Positions 6,681 through 10,000 of a stretch of 10,000 bases of DNA are shown piece by piece. The stretch comes from Rheinheimera sp. (lineage in GTDB: Bacteria; Pseudomonadota; Gammaproteobacteria; Enterobacterales; Alteromonadaceae). The notes beneath the pieces were generated by a model that was not told where the DNA came from, did no database searches, and saw nothing but the letters and a program-made list of their open reading frames with translations. The DNA lies in the NCBI RefSeq assembly GCF_020217005.1, contig NZ_JAIWOI010000280.1, positions 1 through 10,000 of the forward strand, read 5' to 3'. Numbering within the stretch: position 1 is the stretch's first letter; each line of letters opens with the position of its first letter. The translations under genes and the position numbers were made by a program.

Positions 6681-7679
6681 ATGCGTACTAGTTTAACTTT
6701 GCTTTTTTTTACATCTGCTTTGGCTTATGCCAATCCATCTCCTATTCCTGCAGATCCGGTGCAGCAACTCAAACCAGAGCTCAGTCAGGTGATAGCTGCC
6801 GACGCTCAATTGGAAATACTGGCGGATGGCTTTCGCTGGGCAGAAGGCCCTGTGGCTGAACCTAAGACCGGAGATATTTTGTTCTCCGATGTACCGGACA
6901 ATAAAGTCTGGCGCTGGAATAGCAAAAATGGTTTAACTTTGTATCTGAGTCCAGCAGGTCACACAGGACTGATAGACGAACCCTCTCTGAAAGAGGGGTC
7001 TAATGGTTTGATTTTTAATCAAAAAAATCAGCTGGTATTGGCACAGCATGGTGATAGACGTTTAGCTGTATTAACCTCAGTCAGTACCAAAGGACCTGAA
7101 TATCAAACTTTGGTAACTCAATATCAGGGCAAGTTATTTAATAGCCCTAATGATCTGGTGCAGCATAGCAATGGCAGTTATTTATTTACCGACCCACCTT
7201 ATGGTTTAAAAGATGCCGATAACTCGAAACAAAAGCAGCTGAACTTTAATGGTGTGTATTGGCTCAGGGCGGGCGAGCTGATAGTGGTCACTGACAAACT
7301 AACCCGCCCTAATGGTCTGGCATTATCACCTGACGAAAAGTGGCTTTATGTTGCAAACTCAGACCCTCAGGCGGCGCAGTGGTGGAAATACCCTCTGGCG
7401 GCAGATGGCACTGTAGGCGAAGGCCAGCTGTTTTTTGATGCCACAGCTTGGGTTAAGAGTAAACCCGGGTTACCTGATGGCTTAAAAATACTGCCTTCAG
7501 GCCATGTACTGGCGACTGGTCCCGGCGGCGTATTAGTGTTTAATGCCAAAGGCGAACATCTGGGCACTATTCAAACTGGTGTTGCCGCCGCTAATGTGGC
7601 TTTAAGTCTGGATAAAGCGTATTTATACATCACGGCGTCCAGCTATTTATTGCGTATTAAGCTAAAAACCGCAGTTTGA
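6681..7679 (+). CDS. Exported SMP-30/gluconolactonase/LRE-family protein
   Basis: Six-bladed beta-propeller of the SGL family (PF08450), 332 residues. Members open sugar lactones or related esters using one divalent metal. Visible ligand and active-site motifs are FRWAEGPV (Glu55), FNSPNDLV (Asn157), RPNGLALSPDEKWLYVANSD (Asn211) and GLPDGLKI (Asp266), which match the Glu/Asn/Asn/Asp metal set of the family. The N-terminal MRTSLTLLFFTSALAYA looks like a signal peptide, so the enzyme probably works in the periplasm. The frame stays open upstream to an ATG at 6561, but that lies in the terminator of the preceding pseudogene and yields an unlikely N-terminus, so 6681 is preferred. It stands alone between a terminator and a hairpin. 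The true substrate is unknown; many relatives are annotated as gluconolactonase without proof. Confidence 0.9.
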   Translation: MRTSLTLLFFTSALAYANPSPIPADPVQQLKPELSQVIAADAQLEILADGFRWAEGPVAEPKTGDILFSDVPDNKVWRWNSKNGLTLYLSPAGHTGLIDEPSLKEGSNGLIFNQKNQLVLAQHGDRRLAVLTSVSTKGPEYQTLVTQYQGKLFNSPNDLVQHSNGSYLFTDPPYGLKDADNSKQKQLNFNGVYWLRAGELIVVTDKLTRPNGLALSPDEKWLYVANSDPQAAQWWKYPLAADGTVGEGQLFFDATAWVKSKPGLPDGLKILPSGHVLATGPGGVLVFNAKGEHLGTIQTGVAAANVALSLDKAYLYITASSYLLRIKLKTAV

Positions 7680-7704
7680 TTAGAAGCTAGTGTATAGAAA
7701 TGTA

Positions 7705-7729
7705 AAGCTGCTCTATTACTGAGCAGCTT
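7705..7729. terminator. Perfect 9-bp hairpin between the SMP-30 gene and the two-component genes
   Basis: AAGCTGCTC (7705-7713) and GAGCAGCTT (7721-7729) form a perfect stem with a 7-base loop, 25 bases after the SMP-30 stop. GGGGTTAAA follows on the plus strand rather than a T run, so it is at best a weak terminator and could instead be a processing or stability element in the leader of the regulator gene. Confidence 0.4.
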
Positions 7730-7756
7730 GGGGTTAAACTGCGGCCAATTGAATCC

Positions 7757-7760
7757 GGAG
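7757..7760 (+). promoter_or_regulatory. Ribosome site for the TTG start of the response regulator
   Basis: GGAG lies 9 bases before the TTG at 7770. The resulting N-terminus, MNPLLLIDDD, matches receiver domains; the earlier in-frame TTG at 7728 falls inside the hairpin and has no ribosome site. Confidence 0.65.
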
Positions 7761-7769
7761 TGCAAGCCT

Positions 7770-8453
7770 TTGAACCCTTTATTGCTGATTGATGATGACC
7801 AGGAACTGACCTCGATGTTAAGTACTTACTTACAGCGGGAAGGTTTTGTCGTGCAGGTGGCCAATAACAGTCAGCTCGGCTTGCGACAGGCCATTTCTGG
7901 TCAGTATGAACTCTTGGTGCTAGATGTGATGATGCCGGGCTTAGATGGCATATCATTGCTGCGCCAAATACGCCAACATTCCAAAGTACCGGTCATTATG
8001 TTAACCGCCAAAGGGGATGACATAGATAAAGTGCTGGGCCTGGAACTGGGTGCGGACGATTATGTCGCTAAACCTTGCCTACCCCGCGAATTAGTTGCGC
8101 GTATCCGGGCCATTTTACGTCGTGTACAGCAACAACATGACGAACCCACCGAAGTCAGAGTTGGGCCTTTAACGCTTGAACCCGGCTCACGTAAAGCCTG
8201 GGTCAATGAGCAACAAATTCAGCTGACAGGCGCCGAGTTCAGTGTGCTCTGGGTGTTGGCTTGTCAGGCGGGGCGGTTGGTCAGCAAAGCCGAATTATCA
8301 CTGCAGGCTTTAGGTAAAACCTTAACTCAATACGATCGTAGCCTGGATGTGCATATCAGCAATATCCGCCAAAAGCTTGGCAAAAGAGAAGACCAACAAG
8401 CCTGGATTGAAGCTGTACGCGGCAAGGGTTATCAACTGATGCAACAGTCTTAA
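7770..8453 (+). CDS. CpxR-like OmpR/PhoB-family response regulator
   Basis: Cytoplasmic DNA-binding response regulator, 227 residues from the TTG at 7770. The receiver domain (about 1-115) has the acidic pair Asp8/Asp9, phosphoacceptor Asp52 in LVLDVMMPGLDG, Thr79 in VIMLTAKG and Lys101 in AKPC; a Cys where Phe is commoner after KP is a small oddity. The C-terminal winged helix (about 130-225) contains LTGAEFSVLWVLA and DRSLDVHISNIRQKLGKRED, ending RGKGYQLM. Both halves resemble E. coli CpxR closely, including LGLELGADDY and RELVARIRAILRR. It is followed 2 bases later by a CpxA-like kinase, its certain partner. Whether it controls envelope stress as in enterics is not shown: there is only a single GTAAA half-site upstream and no cpxP-like neighbour. 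Confidence 0.95.
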   Translation: MNPLLLIDDDQELTSMLSTYLQREGFVVQVANNSQLGLRQAISGQYELLVLDVMMPGLDGISLLRQIRQHSKVPVIMLTAKGDDIDKVLGLELGADDYVAKPCLPRELVARIRAILRRVQQQHDEPTEVRVGPLTLEPGSRKAWVNEQQIQLTGAEFSVLWVLACQAGRLVSKAELSLQALGKTLTQYDRSLDVHISNIRQKLGKREDQQAWIEAVRGKGYQLMQQS

Positions 8454-8455
8454 TT

Positions 8456-9970
8456 ATGGGGCAGGTGTTCTGGAAGTTTTTATTAGCCTTTTGGGGCGCG
8501 TTAATTCTCGCGGGCACCTTAGTTTGGGCTGTCAACGAAGTCAGCCGTTCTACGGACGATGAACCCAAACCTGTCTGGATAGGCCCACAGCTCAGATTGG
8601 TGTTAGGTTCAGCTCAACTGATGATGGATTCCGGCGGCATTAAATTGCTTGGTGATGTATTGCAGCGCTGGGAAGAAGATCCAATGTCCCGCGACAAGAT
8701 CCTGCTGCTGAATAACCAGGGCGAAGATTATTTACAGCGAGATGTGCCTGGTGACTGGGAACAATTACTGAAAGAACAACCTGAATACAAAGTGCAGGAT
8801 AAATCTGGCCAAAGCTGGTATTTGTTGGCGGTGCCACGCCACGAGTTTTTACTGGACTGGTTACGTAGCGGCAGAGGCATTATGGCGACCAGCTCGGTGC
8901 CAGCACAACGTATTGATATTCAGCATTCACAACCTGCCAGACCCCATGGTCCTCCTCCTGATGAAGCTGTGCAGCCTTTTGGCCCCACTGGTTTTGGTGA
9001 AAAAGGCCCACCTCCCGAAATGCGTGGTATGGCAGTAAGAGCCACTATGGCTATGCCTCCGGTCTGGTTTCATCCTGCATTTTTATTGGCTGCTATTCTG
9101 GTCACCAGTTTATCTGTTAGTTTGTGGCTGGCCTGGTATTTTGCCTCGCCAGTGCGTCAATTAAAACGAGCTCTGCAGTCACTGGCATCCGATCACTGGC
9201 TGACTCAGTTGGGCCCTAAAGTCACAGGGCGGCGCGATGAGTTTGGTGCTGTAGCCCGCAGTTTTAATGAGATGGCTAAAAGTGTTGAGCAAGCCATTAG
9301 TGGCCAGCGCCGTTTATTGCATGATGTCTCGCATGAATTCCGCTCGCCATTAGCCCGCTTACAAATACTGGTGGGACTGGCGCGGCAAACTCCTTCTGAA
9401 AGCGCCCTAGTGCTGGATAAAGTGGAAGCAGAAACCCAAAAATTGAATGCACTGGTCGAAGAAATTCTGACTTACTCACGGCTGGAAAGTGGTGCTGCAG
9501 CAGTGAAGTTGCAGCAGGTGGACCTGTTGGAACTGCTGGAATCCGTGGCGGAGGATGGCCGGTTGGAGGCCTTGTCGCAACATAAACAGCTGCTGGTAAA
9601 AGCTGATACAACAGTGCAACTGCAGGCTGACCCTGATTTACTCTATCGTGCGCTGGAAAACCTGATCCGCAATGCCATCAAATTCACTCCACCTGATAGC
9701 CTGGTGACGGTGCAGTTGAGACAACAGCACGGGCAAGTGCAGATTTTAGTTTCCGATCAAGGCCCTGGTGTAGCGCCAGACGAACTAGCCAAATTGTCTG
9801 ATCCATTTTTCCGCGGTCAGAGCAAAAAAGATGGTGTAGGTTTAGGTTTAAGTATCGCCAAAAGAGCGGTGGAAAGTTGTGGTGGACAGTTAAAGCTGCA
9901 TAATCTTTATGCAGCTTCGGGTGAGGTTAGTGGTTTTCAGGCGGTAATTAGTTTGCCGTTTGAAGAATGA
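8456..9970 (+). CDS. CpxA-like membrane sensor histidine kinase
   Basis: Inner-membrane sensor kinase, 504 residues. Membrane helix 1 is about residues 5-26. The periplasmic sensor is about 27-203 and ends in a Pro/His/Met-rich stretch (about 157-206). Helix 2 is about 207-229. HAMP is about 229-283 (FASPVRQLKRAL to RRDEFGAVARSFNEMA). HisKA has His293 in LLHDVSHEFRSPLARLQI. The ATPase domain has the N box ENLIRNAIKF (Asn406), G1 DQGPGV and G2 GVGLGLSIAKR (460-470). All catalytic motifs are intact. The ATG at 8456 follows the regulator's stop by 2 bases and no clear ribosome site is visible, so translation is probably coupled to the regulator. It is somewhat longer than enteric CpxA (about 457), the extra length lying in the periplasmic part. 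The signal sensed is unknown. Confidence 0.95.
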   Translation: MGQVFWKFLLAFWGALILAGTLVWAVNEVSRSTDDEPKPVWIGPQLRLVLGSAQLMMDSGGIKLLGDVLQRWEEDPMSRDKILLLNNQGEDYLQRDVPGDWEQLLKEQPEYKVQDKSGQSWYLLAVPRHEFLLDWLRSGRGIMATSSVPAQRIDIQHSQPARPHGPPPDEAVQPFGPTGFGEKGPPPEMRGMAVRATMAMPPVWFHPAFLLAAILVTSLSVSLWLAWYFASPVRQLKRALQSLASDHWLTQLGPKVTGRRDEFGAVARSFNEMAKSVEQAISGQRRLLHDVSHEFRSPLARLQILVGLARQTPSESALVLDKVEAETQKLNALVEEILTYSRLESGAAAVKLQQVDLLELLESVAEDGRLEALSQHKQLLVKADTTVQLQADPDLLYRALENLIRNAIKFTPPDSLVTVQLRQQHGQVQILVSDQGPGVAPDELAKLSDPFFRGQSKKDGVGLGLSIAKRAVESCGGQLKLHNLYAASGEVSGFQAVISLPFEE

Positions 9971-10000
9971 GCCTAAGGTACAGTGACTGTTATTGCTAAA

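Overview
The window looks like chromosomal DNA of a free-living gammaproteobacterium. The mix of a cation-coupled sugar transporter, TonB-receptor remains, a PepSY/DUF2271/DUF4198 gene set and a CpxRA-like pair fits marine or freshwater Alteromonadales/Chromatiaceae such as Rheinheimera or Alishewanella. That placement is inferred from protein flavour only; there is no rRNA or other marker here. No mobile element, tRNA, rRNA or CRISPR array is visible.

Bases 1-3921 (+ strand) form a compact beta-glycoside locus: a GH1 glycosidase cut at its 5' end by the window edge, a GPH-family sugar:cation symporter 50 bases downstream, then a hairpin and a separately spaced LacI-family regulator. The sugar would be imported by the symporter and hydrolysed in the cytoplasm, with the LacI protein the obvious candidate regulator. 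A perfect 10-bp hairpin at 3923-3949 sits between the converging lacI-like gene and the minus-strand operon.

Bases 3957-5898 (- strand) are a three-gene operon read in the order PepSY-TM membrane protein, DUF2271 periplasmic protein, DUF4198 periplasmic protein. A Fur-box-like sequence lies between a candidate -35 and -10 just upstream, pointing to iron control. Divergent from it, 6016-6540 (+) holds the decayed C-terminal end of a TonB-dependent outer-membrane receptor. It stays in one frame but has an in-frame TAG and has lost its N-terminal plug and most of the barrel. The layout suggests an iron or metal uptake locus whose receptor gene has been lost while the periplasmic/inner-membrane genes remain intact. 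This is the most interesting part of the window.

Bases 6564-6594 are a strong intrinsic terminator left from the receptor gene. After it come an exported SMP-30/gluconolactonase-like protein (6681-7679), a hairpin, and a two-gene CpxR/CpxA-like two-component system (7770-9970) whose kinase has an unusual Pro/His/Met-rich segment before its second membrane helix.
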